DNA of 64,000 nt from an uncultured Lachnospiraceae bacterium (GTDB lineage Bacteria; Bacillota; Clostridia; Lachnospirales; Lachnospiraceae). Of the stretch, positions 57,195-64,000 are shown piece by piece. The notes beneath the pieces were generated by a model. The model did no database searches. It saw nothing but the letters and a program-made list of their open reading frames with translations, and was not told the origin of the DNA. The DNA is taken from NCBI GenBank assembly GCA_900542015.1, contig UQLY01000005.1:1-64000 (forward strand). The letters are read 5' to 3'. Each line of letters starts with the position of its first letter. The first letter of the stretch is position 1. Both the position numbers and the translations under genes were made by a program.

Positions 57195-58660
57195 ATTTAT
57201 CAAAGAAAACCTTCTGGTACAGTATTTTGTTAGCCGCAGGTTTGACCGCCTTTATCATCGGCTATTTTATTTTGATGCTGCCGTCCTTGTATGTCGCCTA
57301 TGTAAAGGAGCGCAATTATCAGTCCGTTATAGATGTGCAGAGGGGCTATATGGAGGAGCGCAGCTATGACAATCTTACGGTAATCAATCCGACCCAGACG
57401 GTTACCTTTGAGATTCCCGATCAGGGAAATGAGATTTTACTGTCCGGGCAGTTTTTTCATCTGACGGCGGAAATTAAGGATGAAGATCTGCTGGAGATTT
57501 TGGAGGCAATACGGGAAATTGCGGACAGTACCGGAAATGCGGAATTGCATATTCCCGATTTATCCGTCAGTCAGCTTCAGGAAAAGTTTTTTGGAGCGGC
57601 AGATGAAGCGGGAGAGGCGCCGATTGAGATCCATATGGAGAAACAGGGAGGCAAAGATTCCTATACGGAAGAATATATGCGGATGCACGCGGTAGCTTCG
57701 GATTTACTGGTTTATGAGACGGGGATTACCTATGGGGATACTTCTTATATTTCCTATTTTGCCTTCGGAAAGACGGAGGATGCCGTGATTGTCACGATTC
57801 AGCCTACGGTTACGCCCAAGATGGCGGAAATTATGCCGGTGGTGCTTAGAAGCCTGCCGATGATTACGGCGGTGGTGTTTTTCCTTACCATGCTGTTGTC
57901 TTATTATTTTTCGGGAAAAATCGTGAATCCTCTGCTTCGGATGTATTACGGGGAGCTGGAGGAAAAGAACCGGATTCTGGAGGAGGAGAATGAAAGGCAG
58001 GAGGTCTTTTTACGCGCGTCCTCCCACCAGTTAAAAACGCCGATTACGGCGGCTTTGCTTTTGACCGACGGTATGATGAACGAAGTGGGAAAATATAAGG
58101 ATACGAAAAAATATCTGCCCGAAGTCAAAAAACAGCTTCTGTCCATGAGAAGGATGGTGGAGGATGTTTTATATTTAAACCACTGTGCGAAAAGTCTGCA
58201 AATGGAACCGATCGATTTGGGGATGTTTGTCGGAGAAATAGTAAGCGGTTACAGCGTCCAAATAGAAGATAAGGAGCTGAAAGTCTTGCAAAAGGGAGAA
58301 GGGCGCATAGTGGGAGACCGGGAAATCCTGAAAAAGGTATTGGATAATCTGGTTTCCAACGCGATTTTTTATACGCCGCCCAAAGAAAATGTCATGATAG
58401 ATATGACAAAAGATTTGATCTGTATTCGCAACGGAGGGGTTAGGATCGGAGAAAAGCTGTTGGCGAATATTTACAAACCTTTTGTCAGCAGCGATACCCA
58501 CAAAAAGGGAAAAGGGCTGGGACTTTATGTGACCGCCTATTACTGCAAATTGTCCGGGTGGGATATTGACATAGAAAACGAGGAAAACGGTGTATGTGCA
58601 AAACTGATATTTGCATCGGAAAAGAAAGGGGAGAGGAAAGATGCTGTTGACGGTCAATGA
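57191..58660 (+). CDS. Membrane sensor histidine kinase
   Basis: A 489-residue kinase with two membrane segments (about 10-33 and 222-240), an extracytoplasmic sensor region of roughly 185 residues, a coiled stretch (255-272), phosphoacceptor His279 in ASSHQLKTPI and a HATPase domain with LDNLVSNAIFYTP and KGKGLGLYV. The ABC transporter genes that follow overlap it, so it probably controls or senses through them, as in antimicrobial-peptide detoxification modules. The ligand is unknown. Confidence 0.9.
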   Translation: MNLSKKTFWYSILLAAGLTAFIIGYFILMLPSLYVAYVKERNYQSVIDVQRGYMEERSYDNLTVINPTQTVTFEIPDQGNEILLSGQFFHLTAEIKDEDLLEILEAIREIADSTGNAELHIPDLSVSQLQEKFFGAADEAGEAPIEIHMEKQGGKDSYTEEYMRMHAVASDLLVYETGITYGDTSYISYFAFGKTEDAVIVTIQPTVTPKMAEIMPVVLRSLPMITAVVFFLTMLLSYYFSGKIVNPLLRMYYGELEEKNRILEEENERQEVFLRASSHQLKTPITAALLLTDGMMNEVGKYKDTKKYLPEVKKQLLSMRRMVEDVLYLNHCAKSLQMEPIDLGMFVGEIVSGYSVQIEDKELKVLQKGEGRIVGDREILKKVLDNLVSNAIFYTPPKENVMIDMTKDLICIRNGGVRIGEKLLANIYKPFVSSDTHKKGKGLGLYVTAYYCKLSGWDIDIENEENGVCAKLIFASEKKGERKDAVDGQ

Positions 58661-59528
58661 ATTGGAGGTAAGGTACGGGCATCAGACCGCTTTAAGGATT
58701 GATCAGCCTATCGGTTTTGAAGCAGGGGACCGCGTGGGGATCATCGGATCAAACGGAGCCGGAAAGACCACTTTGATCAAATCTATTCTGGGGATTACCG
58801 ATTACAAGGGGAATATTGCGACAAAACTGCAGCCGGAGCAGATCGGCGTCCATATGCAGTTTAACGAATATGTGTCTACCATGAAGGTAAAACATATTAT
58901 GGAGACGATCTTGGGTACAAAAATCAGCAAAAACCGAAAATTGCAGGAACTGATAGCCTATTTTGAATTTGAAGCCTGTCTGTCCAAAAAATTTCAGGCG
59001 CTTTCGGGCGGGCAAAAGCAAAGGTTCACGATTATTCTGGTTATGTTTCAGAACGCGCCGTTTACGATTTATGACGAGGTAACTTCGGGTTTGGATTTTG
59101 AAACAAGGCAGCGGCTCATGGAAAAACTGGTGGATTGGTATGACGGGAAGGATAATACGCTTTTGGTGGTTTCCCATTATTATGAAGAACTGGAGCGGCT
59201 TGCCGATAAAATATTGCTGTTGGATCACGGCAGGGTCGTAGCTTTCGGAGGAAAAAAGGAATTGTTTGACCGCTACTGCGGCGGTGCGGTTTACATTTTG
59301 GACAGGAACGAAACAAATGAAAAATTGACCGCCGGGTTTACCCTGTTAAAACCGCCGGAGCATCTGTTGGCGGTTTCCTGCAGACAGGAGAGCGAGGAAA
59401 AGCGTGCGGTGTCTTTGTTTCTTGAAAATAAAGTCAATTTCAGGAGGAGCGATTGCGATATCGAATTGATGTCCATCAATGCGAAAGCGCGGTTTTATGA
59501 AAAGGAGGGGATGAGAAATGAAGGCTAA
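58641..59528 (+). CDS. ABC exporter ATP-binding protein
   Basis: A 295-residue ATPase with GSNGAGKTT (Walker A), a signature ALSGGQKQRF, Walker B FTIYDEVTSGLD (Val replaces the usual Pro after DE) and VVSHYYEE. An additional C-terminal region of about 75 residues (VYILDRNETNEKL onward) is present. The ATG at 58641, inside the end of the kinase gene, has GGGGAGAGGAAAG before it. The permease gene overlaps its stop by 11 bases. Confidence 0.88.
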   Translation: MLLTVNELEVRYGHQTALRIDQPIGFEAGDRVGIIGSNGAGKTTLIKSILGITDYKGNIATKLQPEQIGVHMQFNEYVSTMKVKHIMETILGTKISKNRKLQELIAYFEFEACLSKKFQALSGGQKQRFTIILVMFQNAPFTIYDEVTSGLDFETRQRLMEKLVDWYDGKDNTLLVVSHYYEELERLADKILLLDHGRVVAFGGKKELFDRYCGGAVYILDRNETNEKLTAGFTLLKPPEHLLAVSCRQESEEKRAVSLFLENKVNFRRSDCDIELMSINAKARFYEKEGMRNEG

Positions 59529-60288
59529 AAAATTGAGTCCGGGGCTGGTGCTTTATGAATTGCGGAATTTAGGAGGAGAATGGTACGTCTATTTCTTTGG
59601 GATCGTGCTGCCTGTTTTTCTCTGCGCCGTGATCCCCAGGGCGTTTGCGTCGCAGGTGCCAAAGGAAGCGGTTACCGAGCTGAATACGAGCGTTATGCTT
59701 ACCATGACTTTAGTGATTCCGATGTCGATTATGTTTTTGGGCTACGGCGCTTTATACGCCCAGGAGGTGGAAAAGGGGATTCCTTTGCGGATGCGCCTGT
59801 TCGGTTTTGGGGAGAAAACGATGATGGCGGCGAAGATCATTGCCAATCTGATATTTATGAGTATTGCGATGGTAATTTTCGGGATCGCGGTGCCCTTGAT
59901 CATGCAAATCGAAAAGCCTGCAGCATCTTCCCTGGTCTGTTTGATCGTCTGCCTGTATGCGCTGGGCATCATCTTTCTCGTTATGGCGCATGCCATTGCC
60001 GGTCTGTTGGGGAGATTCGGACCTGCCTACGCGGTTATGATGATCATTTATTTTTTCTTTATGGTGATAAGCGGTATGATGGGTGCAAGAATCAATCAGC
60101 TGCCACGGGCGCTTCAGGCTGTTGCCAAGACGTTTCCCATGTTTTATATCAGCAATGACTTTATTGATTTCTGGCAGGGCGAGGCGTATCACTTTATGCC
60201 GCTTCTGCAATCCTTTCTGTTTTTCGGAGCCGTTGCAGGGATTTTGATGTTCCTTTTCATAGAGAAAAACAAAAGAGCGGTACATTAA
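59518..60288 (+). CDS. ABC-2 type permease
   Basis: A 256-residue membrane protein with about six segments. GIPLRMRLFGFGEKTMMAAKI after the second segment is the cytoplasmic loop expected to contact the ATPase (quoted in parts: GIPLRMRLFGFG and KTMMAAKI). It overlaps the ATPase gene and closes the regulator-kinase-ATPase-permease operon, ending at a strong terminator shared with the opposite-strand gene. Substrate unknown; an antibiotic or peptide is plausible by context. Confidence 0.87.
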   Translation: MKAKKLSPGLVLYELRNLGGEWYVYFFGIVLPVFLCAVIPRAFASQVPKEAVTELNTSVMLTMTLVIPMSIMFLGYGALYAQEVEKGIPLRMRLFGFGEKTMMAAKIIANLIFMSIAMVIFGIAVPLIMQIEKPAASSLVCLIVCLYALGIIFLVMAHAIAGLLGRFGPAYAVMMIIYFFFMVISGMMGARINQLPRALQAVAKTFPMFYISNDFIDFWQGEAYHFMPLLQSFLFFGAVAGILMFLFIEKNKRAVH

Positions 60289-60293
60289 AAAAA

Positions 60294-60344
60294 TCCTGTA
60301 TCAAGGGAAGCCGTTGGCGTGTTTCCCTGATACAGGACTTTTTT
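60294..60344. terminator. Bidirectional terminator between the permease and grcA-like genes
   Basis: 60294-60309 (TCCTGTATCAAGGGAA) pairs with 60322-60337 (TTTCCCTGATACAGGA) with one bulged A. A-rich sequence precedes and TTTTTT follows, so it can end both converging units. Confidence 0.9.
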
Positions 60345-60384
60345 ATACAATAGTTTTTTAATGCACAACCCCGTATGGTTACCC

Positions 60385-60624
60385 TTAAATGCTTTCGTGG
60401 AAGGTTCTGCTGATGACGTCCGCCTGCTGTTCGGGAGTCAGTTTGATGAAGTTTACCGCATAACCGGAAACACGGATTGTCAGCTGGGGATATTTTTCGG
60501 GATTCTTCTGCGCGTCCAGCAGGGTATCGCGGTTTAATACATTGACATTTAAATGATGTCCGCCCTTTGTGGCATATCCGTCCAATAAATTAACTAAGTT
60601 GTCTACCTGTGCTCTGTTTTCCAT
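60385..60624 (-). CDS. Autonomous glycyl radical cofactor-like protein (GrcA-type)
   Basis: A 79-residue protein that equals the C-terminal part of pyruvate formate-lyase. The radical-loop motif LTIRVSGYAVNFIKLT carries the glycine (Gly54) that an activating enzyme converts to a radical; the preceding NVLNRDTLLDAQKNPEKYPQ also matches. E. coli GrcA (YfiD) rescues oxygen-cleaved pyruvate formate-lyase. The N-terminus (MENRAQVDNLVNLLDGYATK) differs from E. coli GrcA. GGAGG lies eight bases before ATG. No pyruvate formate-lyase gene is in the window. Confidence 0.85.
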   Translation of the reverse strand: MENRAQVDNLVNLLDGYATKGGHHLNVNVLNRDTLLDAQKNPEKYPQLTIRVSGYAVNFIKLTPEQQADVISRTFHESI

Positions 60625-60660
60625 ATCTGTTACCTCCGTTTTGAAATCATTTCATGTTGT

Positions 60661-60698
60661 GAGTAAAGTGCGTTTTGGTTTTTGATTGGGCTTTACTC
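60661..60698 (-). other. Leader hairpin of the grcA-like gene
   Basis: GAGTAAAG (60661-60668) and CTTTACTC (60691-60698) are perfect inverted copies with a 22-base loop. On the minus strand this lies in the leader between the promoter and the ribosome site. On the plus strand it is followed by AATTTTTTTATTTT and could act as a weak terminator. Confidence 0.5.
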
Positions 60699-60714
60699 AA
60701 TTTTTTTATTTTAA

Positions 60715-60729
60715 TAATAGTAACTATTA
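60715..60729. promoter_or_regulatory. 15-bp palindrome at the grcA-like promoter
   Basis: TAATAGT A ACTATTA is a perfect inverted repeat with a one-base centre. On the minus strand it lies just after or over a candidate promoter (TTGAAA, 18 bases, TATAGT), where an operator for a redox- or oxygen-responsive regulator might be expected. The regulator is unknown. Confidence 0.5.
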
Positions 60730-60885
60730 CTATAATTATATATTAGCAAATTTTTCAAATAAGTCCAGAGGATTTTATGATTTTCTTGTATTTTTTCGGA
60801 TACAAGAGTTCTTTGAAAAAGCTGTCATAAACCGGTCATGTCCACATATATTTTTTTAAGGACAGACATACAGGCGGGTGATGAA

Positions 60886-61860
60886 ATGGATCAGGCGGAA
60901 ACGGTCAGAAATTTATTTCCCAGAGAATTTCATAAAATGCTGCGGGGGCTGCCCGATGTGATAGACAAGCTGCAGGAAATCAGACTGCGGGTAAACTGCC
61001 CCTGTATCTTTATCATCGACCGGCAGGAACGGTATCCGGACAGAGATGGGAATATAACCGGCAATATCCATAGGGCTGCCGTTTTGGACCGGGAAGAGAT
61101 TACGGCAGTCTTTAATCATATCTGCAATTATTCTCCCTATGCCTATGAAAGTCAGATCAGGCAAGGTTACCTGACTGTGGCGGGCGGGCACAGAGTCGGT
61201 GTTTTCGGACAGGTTGTGATGGAAGGCGGACAGGTTGTTTTGATGAAGCAGGTACAGTTTTTACATATCCGCGTTGTCCACGAGGTGGTGGGCGTATCAA
61301 AAGGAATCCTTCCGTATTTGTATGAGGGCGGGCGGTTTCTCAATACCCTTGTGATTTCGCCCCCGGGCGCCGGAAAAACCACAATGCTTCGGGATATTGC
61401 AAGGACGGTATCGGACGGCGGCGCCGGGCGCCCCGGTATGCAGGTATGTATTATTGACGAACGGTCGGAGATTGCCGGGAGTTTTATGGGCGTGCCTCAG
61501 ACTCATGTGGGGGTCCGCAGCGATGTGCTGGACGCCTGCCCGAAGGCGGTGGGGATGTTAATGGCAATACGCGCCATGGGACCGCAGTTGATCGTCGTGG
61601 ACGAATTGGGGCTGGACGCGGATTATGAAGCGCTTTTATGCGCCTCCGGCTGCGGGATCGGGCTGTTAGCTTCTATTCACGGAAATGACCTGTCGGATAT
61701 CAGCGAGAAGTACAGGGATAAAAAGGACATTTTGCGGGACATTTTTCAGAGATTTATCATTTTAAGCTGGGAAAAGAGAAACGGACAGTTTGTACCCCGC
61801 TGGACCGTCCTTGACGAAGGCGGAAACGCCATTGCAAAAAAGAAGGAGGAAGGCGCATGA
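60886..61860 (+). CDS. spoIIIAA: Stage III sporulation protein AA
   Basis: A 324-residue secretion-type ATPase of the SpoIIIA channel between mother cell and forespore. Walker A PPGAGKTT, Walker B IVVDELG, and the region VAGGHRVGVFG are typical. It begins at ATG 60886 behind GGGTGATGAA; the upstream ATG at 60838 has no ribosome site. It is followed in overlap by spoIIIAB. Transcription is expected from the mother-cell factor sigma-E; I could not place a clear sigma-E promoter in 60730-60885. Confidence 0.94.
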   Translation: MDQAETVRNLFPREFHKMLRGLPDVIDKLQEIRLRVNCPCIFIIDRQERYPDRDGNITGNIHRAAVLDREEITAVFNHICNYSPYAYESQIRQGYLTVAGGHRVGVFGQVVMEGGQVVLMKQVQFLHIRVVHEVVGVSKGILPYLYEGGRFLNTLVISPPGAGKTTMLRDIARTVSDGGAGRPGMQVCIIDERSEIAGSFMGVPQTHVGVRSDVLDACPKAVGMLMAIRAMGPQLIVVDELGLDADYEALLCASGCGIGLLASIHGNDLSDISEKYRDKKDILRDIFQRFIILSWEKRNGQFVPRWTVLDEGGNAIAKKKEEGA

Positions 61861-62366
61861 GAATTTTGGGCGGACTGATCTTTCTTCTGGGAACGGCAGG
61901 ATTCGGTATGTATCATGCCGCATCTTATGAAGCGGGAATTGAAGCGTTAAAGCGGGCGGCGGATATGATGCGGTATCTGATTACGCAGATACAGGTGGAA
62001 AACGCTTCTTTGCCGGAAAGCATCTGCAAGGTTTCCGCCAGAATGGAAGGTCCCATCGGGGAAGTTTTACAAAATATCCAAAAATCCAACAAACAAAATG
62101 ACGGAAAACCGTTATTTGAAATCTGGCAGGAGGAGATGTCCGCTCTGGATGAGGAATATGCCTCGAAGGATTTGGAGCTGTTGGTGCATTTGTTTGATCA
62201 GACGGGATTTTATGATACGAAAGCGCAGCTGCAGAAACTGCAGATGGCGCTGGAAACCTTTACGGAAGAGATCAGGCTGCGGGAAGGGCAAAAAGAGAAG
62301 CAATGCCGTCTGTATCAGTCCATGGGGCTGATGATCGGCATATTTGTCATTATTTTACTTTGGTAG
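61857..62366 (+). CDS. spoIIIAB: Stage III sporulation protein AB
   Basis: A 169-residue protein with an N-terminal membrane segment (residues 4-20), a helical GspF-like middle with the conserved MMRYLITQIQVENASLPES segment (in part: MRYLITQIQ), and a C-terminal membrane segment. It starts four bases before the spoIIIAA stop. Confidence 0.92.
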   Translation: MRILGGLIFLLGTAGFGMYHAASYEAGIEALKRAADMMRYLITQIQVENASLPESICKVSARMEGPIGEVLQNIQKSNKQNDGKPLFEIWQEEMSALDEEYASKDLELLVHLFDQTGFYDTKAQLQKLQMALETFTEEIRLREGQKEKQCRLYQSMGLMIGIFVIILLW

Positions 62367-62377
62367 GAGACAGAGAC

Positions 62378-62572
62378 ATGAGCATAGGGATACTGTTTAA
62401 AATAGCGGCGGTGGGCGTCCTGATTACCATCTTAAACCAGGTACTGAAACACAGCGGAAAAGAGGAGCTTGCCTATATGGTAAGTCTGTGCGGCTTTATC
62501 ATCGTGCTGACATGGGTGCTGCCTTATATTGTGGATCTGTTTCAGACGATGGAAAAGTTGTTTTCCATGTAG
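62378..62572 (+). CDS. spoIIIAC: Stage III sporulation protein AC
   Basis: A 64-residue, two-segment membrane protein: FKIAAVGVLITILNQVL and MVSLCGFIIVLTWVLPYIV. The length matches the family exactly. The ATG at 62378 has TAGGAGACAGAGAC upstream; the longer frame has no such site. Confidence 0.93.
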   Translation: MSIGILFKIAAVGVLITILNQVLKHSGKEELAYMVSLCGFIIVLTWVLPYIVDLFQTMEKLFSM

Positions 62573-62628
62573 TTTTTGCAAAACGGCGGATTGGAAACAA
62601 AGACGCAGGAGCGCGGGGAGGAAAGGAC

Positions 62629-63012
62629 ATGGAAATCGTAAAAATCGGACTGCTGGGGCTTGTTTCGGTGGGGATCGCTCTGTTTATCAAACAGACAAGA
62701 CCGGAGCTTGCCTATGTATTTGTCGTATGCGCGGGATTGTTTTTGTTTTACCTGTGCTTTGACACTTTTGTCGCCGTGGCGGATATGACGGAACAGATCG
62801 GGGAAAGTCTTGGGGACTATTACCGATACATACAGTTGCTATTAAAAATCGTGGGTATTTCCTATATCAGCGAATTTTGCAGCGGAATGTGCCGGGACGC
62901 GGGCTATCAGGCGTTAGGCAGGCAGGTGGAAATCGCGGGCAAGTTTTGTATCCTGCTGACCGGGCTTCCGATTTTTTATACGTTGATTGACACCGTCAGG
63001 GAGTATTTTTAA
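62629..63012 (+). CDS. spoIIIAD: Stage III sporulation protein AD
   Basis: A 127-residue membrane protein with four or so segments, beginning EIVKIGLLGLVSVGIALFIK and containing LLKIVGISYISEFCSGMCRD, which is the most conserved SpoIIIAD segment. The ATG at 62629 follows GGGGAGGAAAGGAC. Its stop overlaps the spoIIIAE start (TAATG). Confidence 0.93.
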   Translation: MEIVKIGLLGLVSVGIALFIKQTRPELAYVFVVCAGLFLFYLCFDTFVAVADMTEQIGESLGDYYRYIQLLLKIVGISYISEFCSGMCRDAGYQALGRQVEIAGKFCILLTGLPIFYTLIDTVREYF

Positions 63013-64000
63013 TGGAACAGAAATTGCTGTCTTTTTTTAATTTCAAGGATCTGGACGGTTTTTTGGATTCTGTCCTGTATCAAAATGCGGTAAGCGTAGA
63101 GGACCTGATTCAGGAATTGATGGCGGGTGACTTTTCTTCCTTTACCAGGCTACTCGGAGCATATATAAAAGATGCGCTTCTGGGCAATCTGGAACAGTGC
63201 CGGAATCTGTTTCTTGGCATTTTGCTTTTGGGAATTTTTGCCATCCTGTTAAACAGCATGTCGGATCTTTTTTCCGACAGCCGGATCGCTCTTTTTTCCG
63301 GCTATTTTATCTTTATGTTCGGGTCCCTTCTGCTGTTAAAAACCTTTGCGGTCTCTTACGAATCGGCAAAAGGGCTCCTGGAGGAGATGGAACAGTTTAT
63401 GGGAGCGCTGATGCCGGTCTTTTGCATCGCCCTCGGTATGGCGAACGGGACCATTACCGCGGCGGCGTATTATGAACTGCAGCTTTTACTGTTGTTTCTG
63501 GTGCAAAAGCTTCTGATCGGGATTTTGCTTCCTCTGGTGCAGGTATATTGTATGCTTCATGTGATCAACCAACTGCCTGAAGGGAACCGCTTCGGCGGGC
63601 TGCTCGCTCTGATGAAAAAAGGGATTGTCTTTACCACAAAGGCAAGCCTGTTTGCTTCCCTCGGGGGAAGTATGCTGCAGGCGGCGCTGCTGCCGTCCGT
63701 GGACGGGATGAAAAGCCAGTTGTTTATGAAAACCATATCGGTTTTTCCGGGGCTTGGAGATTATGCCAACGCCATCGGAGAGATTGTCATACAGGGAGCC
63801 GGTCTGATTAAAAACAGCATCGGTATCATCGGTATTTTTGTCCTGCTTTTGATGTGCATAAGACCGGTAATACAGACGGCGCTGTACGGCTGCGTGATCC
63901 GCCTTGTATCGGCGTTGTTGCAGATTTCCGGAGAAAAGAAGTTTACGGGACATATATGGAAAATGGCGGACAGTTTTTTCCTGCTCGCCAGGATACAGTT
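63012..64000 (+). CDS. spoIIIAE: Stage III sporulation protein AE (partial, runs off the window)
   Basis: The frame is open from the ATG at 63012 to the window end (329 codons of about 400 expected). It encodes a polytopic membrane protein with AALLPSVDGMKSQLFMKT and SVFPGLGDYANAIGEIV, close to conserved SpoIIIAE segments. The N-terminus (MEQKLLSFFNFKDLDGF) does not look like a signal peptide, unlike the B. subtilis protein. It continues the spoIIIA operon. Confidence 0.88.
   Translation, partial: MEQKLLSFFNFKDLDGFLDSVLYQNAVSVEDLIQELMAGDFSSFTRLLGAYIKDALLGNLEQCRNLFLGILLLGIFAILLNSMSDLFSDSRIALFSGYFIFMFGSLLLLKTFAVSYESAKGLLEEMEQFMGALMPVFCIALGMANGTITAAAYYELQLLLLFLVQKLLIGILLPLVQVYCMLHVINQLPEGNRFGGLLALMKKGIVFTTKASLFASLGGSMLQAALLPSVDGMKSQLFMKTISVFPGLGDYANAIGEIVIQGAGLIKNSIGIIGIFVLLLMCIRPVIQTALYGCVIRLVSALLQISGEKKFTGHIWKMADSFFLLARIQ

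Noticed and set aside
1..64000. CRISPR array, prophage or replication origin
   Set aside because: No regularly spaced direct repeats, phage genes, DnaA-box cluster or parABS-like elements were seen.

Overview
The window looks like chromosomal DNA of an anaerobic, endospore-forming Firmicute, most likely a Clostridia member of the Lachnospiraceae type. The evidence is a Gram-positive PolC replicase, SpoVB-like and SpoIIIA sporulation genes, a glycyl-radical cofactor, ffh with ylxM, a nusA-ylxR-ylxQ-infB cluster, purine-rich Shine-Dalgarno sites (AGGAGG) and TTGACA-17-TATAAT promoters. Most of it is core housekeeping DNA in which almost all genes run on the plus strand. No phage, CRISPR array or complete insertion sequence was seen.

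Layout. 1-3.5 kb (minus strand): PHP phosphatase, SpoVB-like flippase and DAHP synthase. 3.8-9.7 kb: a glycolytic cluster gap-pgk-(DUF3592, small ORF)-tpiA-gpmI. 9.75-15.1 kb: yitT, then ylxM-ffh-rpsP-khpA-rimM-trmD, interrupted by an MNT/HEPN toxin-antitoxin remnant. 15.1-20.7 kb: NatA/NatB-type ABC exporter with a CPBP protease fusion, an alpha/beta hydrolase, and a PP2C phosphatase/Ser-Thr kinase pair. 20.8-26.6 kb: ispG and polC. 27-38.8 kb: a phosphate block (ppk, CorA-like, tRNA-Glu, pstSCAB-phoU, Na/Pi cotransporter, PhoP/PhoR-like pair). 38.9-47.2 kb: rimP-nusA-rnpM-ylxQ-infB-rbfA-nrnA-truB-ribF. 47.3-52.9 kb: second Na/Pi cotransporter, NlpC/P60 protein, rpsO, pnp. 53-60.3 kb: an accessory segment with a PD-(D/E)XK (Rpn-type) protein, a PPC/DUF296 protein, an ABC-F protein behind an attenuator, and a two-component system joined to an ABC exporter. 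60.4-64 kb: grcA-like gene (minus strand), then spoIIIAA-AB-AC-AD and a truncated spoIIIAE.

The most interesting signals are non-coding. (1) The ABC-F gene has a complete attenuator: a three-codon leader ORF (MRR), competing copies of GGTATG, and an intrinsic terminator. (2) The Rpn-type gene has a riboswitch-like leader with a three-way junction and a competing helix. (3) An 85-bp bidirectional-terminator-like repeat occurs twice, 26.6 kb apart, with a compensatory base-pair change. (4) 11-bp-phased TTTACA/TGTAAA boxes precede ppk, pst and both Na/Pi cotransporters, and a WalR-like box precedes the NlpC/P60 gene. (5) Structured leaders precede pnp and the PP2C/kinase pair. All structures were found by eye and none was folded computationally. 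Protein assignments rest on motif recognition, not database searches.
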